Made by a program: the position numbers and the translations under genes. Below are positions 1 through 8,439 of a stretch of 64,000 nt of DNA, one piece after another (position 1 is the stretch's first letter; every line of letters begins with the position of its first letter). The notes beneath the pieces are model-generated. The model made no database searches. It was given only the letters and a program-made list of their open reading frames with translations, and was not told the DNA's origin. Source of the stretch: SIAQ01 sp964484265 (GTDB lineage: Bacteria; Planctomycetota; Planctomycetia; Gemmatales; Gemmataceae); assembly GCA_964484265.1 (NCBI GenBank), contig CAZAFH010000013.1, positions 1-64,000 on the forward strand, read 5' to 3'.

Positions 1-93
1 AGATGTGACTCGCCGTCAAGTTCGAGGACGACCTTTCGTTCGACGCAAGCGAAATTCGTTACGAACTGGTCGCTTCTTGTGACGCATGCTGGA

Positions 94-171
94 CCCCTCA
101 CCCCCGGCCCCTCTCCCCCGCCCATACTCATTCTGACAAGGTTGCTCCGTCAACAGGGCGGGGGAGAGGGG
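94..171. repeat. Palindromic GC-rich repeat, copy 1
   Basis: Two 16-bp arms, 108-123 and 156-171, are perfect reverse complements (right arm GGGCGGGGGAGAGGGG) around a 32-base loop, preceded by CCCCTCACCCCCGG. The same core (CCCCTCTCCC...GGGAGAGGGG) recurs at 47430 and 49809 inside a gene. It is a REP-like dispersed palindrome. I see no gene in bases 1-93. Confidence 0.75.
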
Positions 172-359
172 AGCAGGCAGGCTCGACCATTTCGGGAAGT
201 CGTTGTTCGACCGCTCTTCAAGCGGCAGACGCATATCGGAAGTACCCCTACAATCGAAAAAATCGGGATCTTCGTTAAAGTTTGCCAGGACCATCGGCCG
301 ATACCACATCCAACGGCAGAGTGCCGAGATTCCGTGGGTATCGTTCGAGGGGTTTGGCC

Positions 360-926
360 ATGAAGTACTTTCACCGGGCAGTCTATTTTCTGGGCGTTTT
401 TCTGGCGCCTACGCTGCTCACGGGATGCAATCCCTTCGGATTGGGTTTTTTCACGCCATTTCCCGTGCAAACTTGGATGGGTGACCGCATCGCGGAAAAG
501 CTGGAGAACAAGCAGGACCGCCGAGTACCGGTGCTCCCTCCCATTACCCCAGGCCACCGGCCTTACTGCGAAGACCCGCCGGACCAGCAGGAGATTTTGC
601 GGGCCATGCCGAGAGTAACACGTGGGATACCGTATATCTACGAAGAGTTTCGTGACGATATCGAATTTACCGTGGAAAAGTTGGTCGATCGCATCGATCC
701 GCCGCGATTTATCCCCCTCTTGGGGCCGGCTCAGTTGCATCATTGTCATTGGAAGTGCACGATGTACTACACGGAGACGATCGACTCGTCGTATCCGTTC
801 CCGATTCGCGTCAAGCGTCGCCGCGCGGAGGTGATTTACATCGATAAGGATCACTTCCACCTGTGCGCGTCCAGCCCCGACGCCATGCAGGAGGTTTATC
901 GCTCGATGACAGCGGTTCGGCCATAG
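360..926 (+). CDS. Small secreted lipoprotein of unknown function
   Basis: A 188-residue protein starting MKYFHRAVYFLG. A hydrophobic stretch is followed by a lipobox-like LLTGC with the cysteine near residue 22, so it should be exported and lipid-anchored. The mature part has conserved-looking features such as CEDPPDQQEI and paired cysteines (HHCHWKCTMYY). The open frame extends upstream to 282, but only the ATG at 360 puts the signal peptide at the N-terminus. I do not recognise the family. The context (palindromic repeat upstream, BON-domain protein downstream) gives no specific role. Confidence 0.7.
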   Translation: MKYFHRAVYFLGVFLAPTLLTGCNPFGLGFFTPFPVQTWMGDRIAEKLENKQDRRVPVLPPITPGHRPYCEDPPDQQEILRAMPRVTRGIPYIYEEFRDDIEFTVEKLVDRIDPPRFIPLLGPAQLHHCHWKCTMYYTETIDSSYPFPIRVKRRRAEVIYIDKDHFHLCASSPDAMQEVYRSMTAVRP

Positions 927-1086
927 TTGAAATCTCAGCCTTTGCAGGATAAGCCGCGAAATAACACATTATGTGCAAAGGTTTTACATGCTTTGTGTTT
1001 CTTCGCGGCGAGTGCCAAACGAGATTGGCACTGAAGTGATATGTCGCCCGTTGTTTTGTTGAACAATCAGATGTAGGCGTTCTCCC

Positions 1087-2178
1087 GTGAAGCAGATGTC
1101 CACCGTGCGATATCGGCTGTTCTCTCTCGCAATCCTCGTCGTGCTCTTTGGCGCTGACGCGGTGAACGCGCAGCTTCCCTTTCGATGGTTCGGACCCAAG
1201 ACCGACAAAAACGCCTCTGGCAAAACGACACCCTCCGATCCGAAACGCTTGGCCGAGGGGCAGGTCGAGATCGCCTGGCTCGCGGATCCGGTCACGTTTC
1301 CCTATTACCTCGAAGCGCGAATCAACGGAGTTCACCTGGAAGTCCGCGGCTATGTTCCCAACAAAGTAGTTCGCGAACATGCCCTGCGTATCGCCCAGGT
1401 GTACTCCACGCTACCCGTGGCCGACGGCATGGTGGAGCACCCGAGCTTGCTCGTTCGCCCTAGCCAGATGTCGCGGGAACAATTGCAGAAAAGTGCCAGC
1501 ACGTCGCTGCGAGTGGCATTGCCAAAGCAGTATCAGGTGCTGAAAGTCGATTGCGCGCCGGACGGCAAAGTTTTCGTCTCCGGGCCTGTAACGAACTTCG
1601 AGGAAAAGATTGCCGTCAGCCATGCCCTGCGCCGCCTTCACGGCTGCACGAGCGTGCAAAACCTGACGCATTCGCCCGCGGAGCAAGCACAGGTCCAGAG
1701 AGTCCCGACGGCGCCGGCGGATCGGCCAGTCGTCGCGCAGGATCCGAAGTCGAAGCCGTGGCTGATGTGGCCGTTCGCCAGATTCACCGGAGGCACGACC
1801 CGCGACGAACCACCGTTACTCGAACCGACCGTGCCCGACGTGAGGAAAGGCCCCGTGCTCGTCGAAACCAGCCGGCCGAAAACGGAAGGACCGCGCCTTT
1901 TCCCCGAAACGCCGCCAGGCGGTCCCGACGTCGTCAAAGTGCAACTGCCGACGCAGAACAAGATGCCCGTCCTGTCGGCTCGCGATATCCAGCAACGAAT
2001 TCAGGCCGCCTGTCCGCAGGTGAAATCGGTAGACGTGGTGTTCCTCTCGGCCACGGCCCTTCGCATCACGCTGGAAGTTCGCAACGAGAAGGATCTGAAT
2101 CCCACCGCCGACCGCGTCTTTGCCATTCGCGAATTGCAGAATTATCGGCCAGAGCTACAATTCAAGATTAGCCCCTGA
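1087..2178 (+). CDS. Secreted BON-domain protein
   Basis: 363 residues. An N-terminal signal peptide (LFSLAILVVLFGADAVNAQ) is followed by a BON-like segment at about residues 60-115 (YYLEARINGVHLEVRGYVPN...REHALRIAQ) and a second at about 140-195 (DCAPDGKVFVSGPVTNFEEK...ALRRLHGCTSVQNL). A Pro-rich linker and a third weak alpha/beta segment at the C-terminus follow (QQRIQAACPQVKSVDVVFLS). BON domains typically bind membranes or surfaces in the periplasm. The frame opens with GTG at 1087, and an ATG three codons later (1096) is an equally good start. It probably acts in the envelope; no partner is apparent from the neighbours. Confidence 0.7.
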   Translation: MKQMSTVRYRLFSLAILVVLFGADAVNAQLPFRWFGPKTDKNASGKTTPSDPKRLAEGQVEIAWLADPVTFPYYLEARINGVHLEVRGYVPNKVVREHALRIAQVYSTLPVADGMVEHPSLLVRPSQMSREQLQKSASTSLRVALPKQYQVLKVDCAPDGKVFVSGPVTNFEEKIAVSHALRRLHGCTSVQNLTHSPAEQAQVQRVPTAPADRPVVAQDPKSKPWLMWPFARFTGGTTRDEPPLLEPTVPDVRKGPVLVETSRPKTEGPRLFPETPPGGPDVVKVQLPTQNKMPVLSARDIQQRIQAACPQVKSVDVVFLSATALRITLEVRNEKDLNPTADRVFAIRELQNYRPELQFKISP

Positions 2179-2204
2179 TCTTTTCTTATCCCACGCCTAG
2201 CGAG

Positions 2205-3128
2205 TTGTTCGTGTCGATCGATACCTCCACCTTGGCGCCGTCCTGTCCGATGACGGCTGACCCGTCGGCGACGCCCGAGTGCGCGCGCCGACTCATTCTC
2301 GCGGAATGCCAACAGCACCTGCGAGCCGAAGCGCGGATCGGCGTCGCCGACACCGGACGTTATTCCTGCCGATACATCGCCTGGGGCCGAGGACCGGCGA
2401 TCGTCTTCATTCCCGGCATGGCGAGCACTGCGGAATCGTTCGTGATGCTCATGGCACGCCTGCGTTCGCGATTTTGCTGCATCGCCTACGATCTGCCTGA
2501 CGGCGTGAACGACGGCGCCAACCTTTCGCGCTACCAGCATGCCGATCTCGTGGACGACCTTGGCGCTTTGCTCGACCATCTCCATATCGACCGATGCACC
2601 GTGCACGGGTTCTCGTTCGGCTCGACGATTGCCCTCGCGGCGGCGCACCGCTACCCATCCAGATTTACGAGGCTCGTGTTGCAATCCGGCTTCGCGCATC
2701 GCCGACTTTCGCGGATGGAGGTGCTGACAGCGTCGTTCGGGCGATTTCTGCCCGGCCGGCTGGACCATGTGCCGTTGATGCGGACGATCATCGAAAAGAA
2801 CCACCGGGAACCATTCTTGGCCCGCGAGCCAGAAGTGTGGGACGATTTCCTCGCACGCCAGTGCGCGGTTCCGATCCGTACTTTTGCCTACCGAGCGCTG
2901 ATGGTGCACCGCACCGATCTCCGCCCGATCCTGCCGACAATCCAGATCCCCACCCTCGTCGTGTGCGGCGATCGCGATCCGCTCGTCGGCCAGGCGAGCG
3001 AGATGGAGCTATTGACCGGCCTCAAACATGTCGCCCGTGCCGAGATCGAAGAGTGCGGTCATCAGGCCCATCTCACGCACCCGGAAGTTCTCGCGGAAGT
3101 CTTGCAACAATTCCTGTCGCATTCGTGA
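2205..3128 (+). CDS. Alpha/beta hydrolase
   Basis: 307 residues from a TTG at 2205; an ATG at 2250 (16th codon) is an alternative. The fold is shown by an oxyanion-type FIPGMAST, the nucleophile elbow GFSFGS (Ser137), the acid loop VCGDRDPLVG and the C-terminal histidine in ECGHQAHLTHP, giving a complete Ser-Asp-His triad. There is no signal peptide, so it is cytoplasmic. Substrate cannot be predicted; the family includes esterases, lipases and C-C hydrolases. A perfect 12-bp hairpin follows the stop codon immediately, so it probably ends its transcript. Confidence 0.85.
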   Translation: MFVSIDTSTLAPSCPMTADPSATPECARRLILAECQQHLRAEARIGVADTGRYSCRYIAWGRGPAIVFIPGMASTAESFVMLMARLRSRFCCIAYDLPDGVNDGANLSRYQHADLVDDLGALLDHLHIDRCTVHGFSFGSTIALAAAHRYPSRFTRLVLQSGFAHRRLSRMEVLTASFGRFLPGRLDHVPLMRTIIEKNHREPFLAREPEVWDDFLARQCAVPIRTFAYRALMVHRTDLRPILPTIQIPTLVVCGDRDPLVGQASEMELLTGLKHVARAEIEECGHQAHLTHPEVLAEVLQQFLSHS

Positions 3129-3129
3129 G

Positions 3130-3191
3130 AGCGCTTGGCCATTTGCTATTGGCCAAGCGCTTTCGCACTTTTTCGGCCTTTTTTTGCACTT
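3130..3191 (+). terminator. Rho-independent-like terminator
   Basis: A perfect 12-bp stem (AGCGCTTGGCCA at 3130-3141 with its complement at 3150-3161) around an 8-base loop starts one base after the hydrolase stop. It is followed by T-rich sequence with a run of seven T near 3180. Confidence 0.75.
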
Positions 3192-3467
3192 TTAGGGGGT
3201 GTTGGCCAACTGGCACGGGGGGAGAGGGGGGTGCATCTGCTGCAATTTTTTTTGGGAAAAACAATAAAAGCAGCCCTACTGACCTTGCTAATGCTGCTTT
3301 AGCGCCCACCTCCCTATGCATGACTTTCGGCATATGAAACGGCAGCCGTCGAACACTGTCAAAAAAATAATCCACAACCGACCTTGTCGAGCCATCCTCT
3401 CGCGCGATAAGATCGGACTTGCACGTGGCACTCATGCCCACATATCTTCTTCACGAGGAGCCCGATC
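3192..3467. other. Intergenic region upstream of the surface toxin gene
   Basis: No convincing gene. It holds a purine-rich tract related to one arm of the palindromic repeat (near 3216-3233), a run of eight T (near 3246-3253), and a weak hairpin with 8-bp arms AAAGCAGC/GCTGCTTT at 3267-3274 and 3293-3300. Promoter elements for the downstream gene are expected here, but none stands out. Confidence 0.4.
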
Positions 3468-3586
3468 ATGACAAGCTTCTTTCGCCTACTAGGTATTACT
3501 TCGTATAACGGGGGGGGCGGCGGCCGATTCGTAACGCCAAGCACCCGTTCGTTCGCCTGAACCTCGAGCAACTCGAAACGCGCGAA
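3468..3586 (+). other. Frameshifted N-terminal leader of the surface toxin
   Basis: ATG at 3468 is preceded by a strong ribosome-binding site (GAGGAG ending seven bases upstream) and reads MTSFFRLLGITSYNGGGGG. It then runs out of frame and stops at TGA near 3558. The planctomycete extracellular motif (HPFVRLNLEQLETREMLA) lies directly downstream in the -1 frame. The two frames meet in a run of eight G (3510-3517). One extra G would join them into a continuous leader of the usual kind. This is either a homopolymer sequencing error or slippage at a contingency-type tract. Confidence 0.7.
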
Positions 3587-6500
3587 ATGCTCGCCGCCAA
3601 TCTGCCAGTCTTCCAAACGCCGCACGGCCAGGCCGTCATCGTCACTGCCGACGCTCTGCTCGCCAATGCGGGCAAGGCGAATTCCTCGGCTGAAATCTCC
3701 ATCGCCAGCCTGCCAACGCTGGGCACGCTTACGTCGGTATCGTCCGGCAATTGGAGTTTTTCGCCGACTCCGGGCGAGACCGGCATCGATTCGTTCTCCT
3801 ACCTCGTCACCGAGAACGGCACGCCCAGCGATCCGTACTTCGCCGACATCGCCATCACCAACGCTGCCCCGATCTTTGCCGAGGTCCAACCGGTGACGAT
3901 GGTCCGAGGCCAGGCCTACCCCGGCAGCGTCGCCACATTCACCGACACCGACGACGCCACCGGCCACACCGCCACGATCACGCTCGACGACGGCGACCCA
4001 ATCCCCGCGACACTCACGCCCAACTCTACCGAAGGTTTCGACATCACCAGCGAAATCACCTGCCCAACCCTCGGCTCCCACACCCTGACCATCACCATCA
4101 CCGACCCGCTCGGTGCGACGAATAATGTGGCGATCCAAATCACGGTCTTCCAGTCAGCAGAGGAACTTTACTCAGCCTACCTCGACGAAATAACAATCGC
4201 AGATCAATCCTATTTGGACGCAACTACCTTCGCTGCTGAAACAAGGAGATACGCCGAGCTCACGGCAAGAGAGACGACCGACCTTGCCCTTGATGCAGCT
4301 GGAAACACATATGAACTAACGATCAGCGCCGCGCAGGCCTCATTCGATTTGGCATCAGATGCGATAAGCGCCGACTATGATGCTGCGATGTCGGCTGCGG
4401 AAACCACGAAAGTTGCTCGGATGGACCAGGCGGATCATGCAATGACCTCTGCTGCGGATGCCGCCCTCATTGCTGAAGATCAGGCGGCGCAATATGCAAC
4501 GGAAGCGTATGCACAGGCGATCACTGCCGCTGATGCAGCATATTTGGCGGAGATCAGTCCATACCAAGCGATTCGAGATTCCGCATTTGAAGCTGCACAA
4601 GAATACCCTGAAGACCCAGCTCTTCAGGATGCGTACTCGGCAGCCGAAAGCGCATTGGCTGCTGCCATCGTTCAAGCGGAGGCAACTCGAACCAGTTCAA
4701 CTTTCTTGGCCCAGAGCGATCGTGATTCGGCCCTGCAACTTGCCGCGCTGACTTTCACGAATGCAATCGAATTTGCTGAGAATAGCTGGCAGGCCGAAGC
4801 GGTTGCAGCTGAAGCCGCACTTCTGGTGTCAAAGGAAGCCGCGTGGACAGCATATCTCACCTCCCGAAATGGCGCAGCGGACTCACGACAGCAAGCATTC
4901 GACTACGCCGAGGACGCATATGAAAATGCTAGTCAGCTGATCGAGATTCAAAATGAACTTGAGGAAGGTGCTCGAAAATTGAACTGGCAAATCGCGACAG
5001 AGGCCTCGCAAGTTGATTGGCACAGTCGGGAGAATCTGGCGTGGGAGCAGTATCTCGAAGCTTTGAATCAACTCCCTGGTACGCACACATTCGGCGCTCG
5101 CATTACGGCTCTTCCGGCGGTCATCGACGAAGACGCAACCTACTACTTCACTTCCGATGTCTCTCCAACCGATCCGCCCTCACCTGCCAGTATGCAGGCG
5201 GCAGACATTGATGCATTGCGCCGGAACGCTCTCAGCGCAAGTATCGGCAATGACGCGCAACAGGCCGCATTGACCCTCATCGATGTCATCGAGCAGAACA
5301 GTACGCAGCGTTCCATCGCGTATGATGCCCTACTCAGTGCGCTTCAACGCTGGAAATCGATATTCATGCCTGCGTATGAACGAAGCGATCCGCAGAATAT
5401 TCCGCCAGGAGATCGGCCTGCACTCGCCAGCGCATTTGCTGCATTCACGGCAGTTGACGCTCGCCTGGCGCAACGATTCGCTGCATCAACGGATAACGAC
5501 GTTCGCGGTCGATTCGCTGCCTTGCAATTGACAATCGGCAACCTCAATGCGGCAGGGTACACGGCTGCGCTTAACGCAATCAGCGCGTACAGCGCATCCG
5601 CCGCGAATGGCTGGGCGGGCGAGGCGATTGCTCAAGTTATCAATCGAGTCGAGCAGGAACTGAATTATCTCGTCAACTCTGAGACACTGATCTACCAAAC
5701 TTTCTCACGTATCACATCGGATAGGCCACAGATTCGCGAGGTTCTCCCAGCGGGAAGTCAACTGGATCGGACTGCCCCGCCAGTGTACGCTAATGACGCA
5801 ATCGCGCCCGCCCAACGCTTCGAGGCGGCGATCACCGCGCACTACGTAAACTACGCTCGACGTGTTCTCTTTTTGCTTGATTACATGCCGCAGTTTTCAC
5901 TGCGAAATCGTTTGCTGAATGCCGTAGAAATCGTCAATGGCAAACTCATCGCCGACGGGCAGATGATCGCGGCGGCGACGATTCTGCAGGAAGAGGCGAT
6001 CTGGTTTCGCGACAACGTGGCCGGCGCCGAAACTGCTTGGAAGAACCAGGTCGCCGATCTTCTGCTTCGGCAGGCCGACACATTTCGAGAATTCGCGCCG
6101 GGCCGAGTAAACAATGCTGTCGGTCTACTCAATACAGCCGTGGATGCAGCCCGGACGTATCTTTCGTCAAACCCCGCTGGCGTCAATGCAGCCGATCGTG
6201 ACGTGCTTGCGACCCTTGCCAATCAATCTGCAGTGCAAGGTGAAATGTTGCGGGCGAACGCAGCGAACATCTCGGCCAATTTTACGATCGGACTTATCGG
6301 TGAATTCCGCCGGCTTGCCATTGCAATTCTCGATCGGCAATTTCGTGGGAGAATGACTACGACCGTTGACGCCACAGGCGCTTCCTGGACGCGGTTGGAA
6401 CGCGGCGCCGAACACGCGACATTCACCCGAAAAATCGGTAGTTTGGCAGACGCACTCGTGACCTATGTCCGTGCGAATGGCGCTCTCGTGCTCAACAACG

Positions 6501-7534
6501 TCCGCGTCGCCATTCAGAACAACGGTCAGCAAATTGTACCCGAAGAGACACAAACCTTTGGCGAATTTTTGGAAAGCCTCCGAACCTCGTCGCATGCCAT
6601 CGATTCCGTCCTGCTCGCCATGGAGTCGATGTCAGGCGCATTCTATTATGGAAATGACGCAGCGCTGGGCGCGGCCCATGCGGCCTTGGCAGCGGCACTT
6701 CGCGCGGGCGGCCGTCTCGACCTCGCCGACGCACAGGTGGACGCCGCAGGCTTGGCCGCCCGATCGCAAGCGGCGATGGGCAACTACCTCCGCATGGTCC
6801 GCGATCAACGCTTCGCCGAGAACCTGGAAGCGACTACGACCTTCGTCACCGAAACAGTGGTTCGCGAAGGTGCAATCATGCTGGCGACTTCGGTGCTGTC
6901 GTGTGGCACGGTGACCGCAATCGCGGCGGCGTGGCGATTGTCCACCGGTGTTATTTTGTCGAGCCGCGCCGTCTTCGCGGCTGAAATCGTGATGTCATTT
7001 CCCATACAAAACACCGTGGATCGCATCCGCGGCGTGCCGACCGACGACACCTTCCTGGGCGTGGTGCGGCAAGCAACCGTGATGGCGGGCTTCGCCAGCT
7101 TGTCTAGGGTGATGGGGATCATGGGGCGGCGTGCCGCTGCGGGACTTCGGGCAACGTACCCGAGTCTTTTTGGAACGCAACATGGCGTGCTACAAGTTGC
7201 CGGCGTTGTCGAGAATATGATCGGCCGACTTCCGCGACTCTCGGCAAGATGGGGCGCGAAGGCGATCACGGACACGCGGTTTTCTGCCGGAAACTGTAAA
7301 AAATTCGCAGAACAGATACAGAGGCTTATTGGCGGAGACCTTTTCTGTATCAAACCGGCGGCAGGGACACGGAACCTCACAGCCTACCGCGGCCAAGCGC
7401 TGGGTTGGCTTGATCACTGGGTAGTCGTCAAGAATGGCCGCGTTTATGACCCATTCACCGGGCATCAAGGTGAAACTATCGCGGCCTATAAAGCGCTATG
7501 GGCGTTTTCAACAGAGCTGAGCTGGCCATTTTAG
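3587..7534 (+). CDS. Surface protein with C-terminal papain-fold toxin domain
   Basis: 1315 residues from the first in-frame ATG; the true start is probably 3468 (see leader). Residues 1-190 are beta-rich Ig/cadherin-like modules. About 190-1050 is Ala-rich and strongly helical, probably a long stalk. About 1060-1160 contains hydrophobic segments (IMLATSVLSCGTVTAIAAAW). The C-terminal ~85 residues carry Cys1237 (SAGNCKKFAEQI), His1277 (GWLDHWVVV) and Asp1288 (GRVYDPFTG), the Cys-His-Asp order of papain-fold toxin domains in polymorphic toxins. A variable tip on a long exported stalk, followed at once by small unrelated genes, is the usual toxin-immunity layout. The gene's last codons contain the ribosome-binding site of the next gene. 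The toxin assignment is inference from motif order and context; a structural or housekeeping peptidase is possible. Confidence 0.75.
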   Translation: MLAANLPVFQTPHGQAVIVTADALLANAGKANSSAEISIASLPTLGTLTSVSSGNWSFSPTPGETGIDSFSYLVTENGTPSDPYFADIAITNAAPIFAEVQPVTMVRGQAYPGSVATFTDTDDATGHTATITLDDGDPIPATLTPNSTEGFDITSEITCPTLGSHTLTITITDPLGATNNVAIQITVFQSAEELYSAYLDEITIADQSYLDATTFAAETRRYAELTARETTDLALDAAGNTYELTISAAQASFDLASDAISADYDAAMSAAETTKVARMDQADHAMTSAADAALIAEDQAAQYATEAYAQAITAADAAYLAEISPYQAIRDSAFEAAQEYPEDPALQDAYSAAESALAAAIVQAEATRTSSTFLAQSDRDSALQLAALTFTNAIEFAENSWQAEAVAAEAALLVSKEAAWTAYLTSRNGAADSRQQAFDYAEDAYENASQLIEIQNELEEGARKLNWQIATEASQVDWHSRENLAWEQYLEALNQLPGTHTFGARITALPAVIDEDATYYFTSDVSPTDPPSPASMQAADIDALRRNALSASIGNDAQQAALTLIDVIEQNSTQRSIAYDALLSALQRWKSIFMPAYERSDPQNIPPGDRPALASAFAAFTAVDARLAQRFAASTDNDVRGRFAALQLTIGNLNAAGYTAALNAISAYSASAANGWAGEAIAQVINRVEQELNYLVNSETLIYQTFSRITSDRPQIREVLPAGSQLDRTAPPVYANDAIAPAQRFEAAITAHYVNYARRVLFLLDYMPQFSLRNRLLNAVEIVNGKLIADGQMIAAATILQEEAIWFRDNVAGAETAWKNQVADLLLRQADTFREFAPGRVNNAVGLLNTAVDAARTYLSSNPAGVNAADRDVLATLANQSAVQGEMLRANAANISANFTIGLIGEFRRLAIAILDRQFRGRMTTTVDATGASWTRLERGAEHATFTRKIGSLADALVTYVRANGALVLNNVRVAIQNNGQQIVPEETQTFGEFLESLRTSSHAIDSVLLAMESMSGAFYYGNDAALGAAHAALAAALRAGGRLDLADAQVDAAGLAARSQAAMGNYLRMVRDQRFAENLEATTTFVTETVVREGAIMLATSVLSCGTVTAIAAAWRLSTGVILSSRAVFAAEIVMSFPIQNTVDRIRGVPTDDTFLGVVRQATVMAGFASLSRVMGIMGRRAAAGLRATYPSLFGTQHGVLQVAGVVENMIGRLPRLSARWGAKAITDTRFSAGNCKKFAEQIQRLIGGDLFCIKPAAGTRNLTAYRGQALGWLDHWVVVKNGRVYDPFTGHQGETIAAYKALWAFSTELSWPF

Positions 7535-7543
7535 GAGTAATTT

Positions 7544-7963
7544 ATGGATAATCCCGAAGTGCTTCGACATGCACTAAAAAGGCCTCAGATGTTTCTCCGT
7601 AGCGTCACATACGATTCCATTGTGGCGTTCATCACAGGATATGAGGTGGCCACCCAAGGTTCGGCGATACTAGGTTTTCGCGAATGGCTTCTTCCTCAGA
7701 CATCCGGCGAACGAATCTCATTAGTTTGGAGCCAGCTGTTCTTGTGGCATAAATTTCCCAATGAGCCAGACAAGGCGGCCCTGCTGGAATCGCCTGAAAG
7801 AAATAAGGAGGCATGCGAGTTGCTCTGCGCAACACTAGAAGATTTTTGGAATTTACGAGCCGAATCCGAAGGTTTGCGAATAATCTACCATCGGTATGAA
7901 AAATGGCTCCGTAAGAAACGAATCTGCAAACCTGGCGACCCGCTGTGGATCGACGGAAAATAG
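7544..7963 (+). CDS. Candidate immunity protein 1
   Basis: 139 residues, cytoplasmic, no signal peptide. The N-terminus (MDNPEVLRHALKRPQMFL, then VAFITGYEVA) resembles small immunity-type proteins that begin with a 'RPxM' helix and a GY..A helix, but I cannot name the family. The ribosome-binding site AGGAG overlaps the TAG stop of the toxin gene, and the ATG lies only nine bases after that stop, so translation should be coupled. Position directly behind a papain-fold toxin domain suggests that it protects the producing cell. That role is inferred from position only. Confidence 0.65.
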   Translation: MDNPEVLRHALKRPQMFLRSVTYDSIVAFITGYEVATQGSAILGFREWLLPQTSGERISLVWSQLFLWHKFPNEPDKAALLESPERNKEACELLCATLEDFWNLRAESEGLRIIYHRYEKWLRKKRICKPGDPLWIDGK

Positions 7964-7977
7964 CACCTTGATCGGAC

Positions 7978-8439
7978 ATGACCGAACCTTGGCTCGCCGT
8001 GAAAATGCACAAGATCCAAACCTACCCGGGCGTTTTCTTTTGCGGCCTATCTACCTCAGGCGACCAGCTATTGATTGGTTGGTACGACCGATTCGTCGTC
8101 GTTTTTTCGTTTACGAAAAAAGGTGAGTTCCTTAGGGAAACGGCGTATTCGCTTGAGCAAAAGATCGATTTTTCAAATGGACTCGGGCCGAGCGTCGAGC
8201 GTCAGGTTTTTGGAGAAATCGAGAACATCATGGATGCTCTCGGCTTTCGCAGTGCGGGGATTTCGGTGTTGCCCTTCGAATCAAACAGATTCGGAATCGG
8301 CATCAAGCCGCTTCCGATCGATCTTGAGGATTACAGGCATGACCCGAGCCGATTTTCCACGGAGAACGCCCGCATTTTCGAGGCCGATATTCAAGCCTGG
8401 AAGGAAGCCGGAAAAGGTGTCAGGACCCTTTATTATTGA
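7978..8439 (+). CDS. Candidate immunity protein 2
   Basis: 153 residues, soluble, starting MTEPWLAVKMHKIQ at ATG 7978, fourteen bases after the previous stop, so probably in the same operon as the toxin. It has a mixed beta and alpha pattern (DQLLIGWYDRFVVVFSF; SVERQVFGEIENIMDALGF). I do not recognise the family. Its last codons (KGVRTLYY) are encoded by the left 20-bp inverted repeat of the RAYT element, so the C-terminus has probably been altered by insertion of that repeat. It could be a second immunity gene or an older immunity gene from a previous toxin tip. Confidence 0.55.
   Translation: MTEPWLAVKMHKIQTYPGVFFCGLSTSGDQLLIGWYDRFVVVFSFTKKGEFLRETAYSLEQKIDFSNGLGPSVERQVFGEIENIMDALGFRSAGISVLPFESNRFGIGIKPLPIDLEDYRHDPSRFSTENARIFEADIQAWKEAGKGVRTLYY

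Noticed and set aside
3213..3233. GGGGGGAGAGGGGGG tract as a fourth copy of the palindromic repeat
   Set aside because: Only one arm is present and no palindrome can form, so it was left as a note in the intergenic entry.
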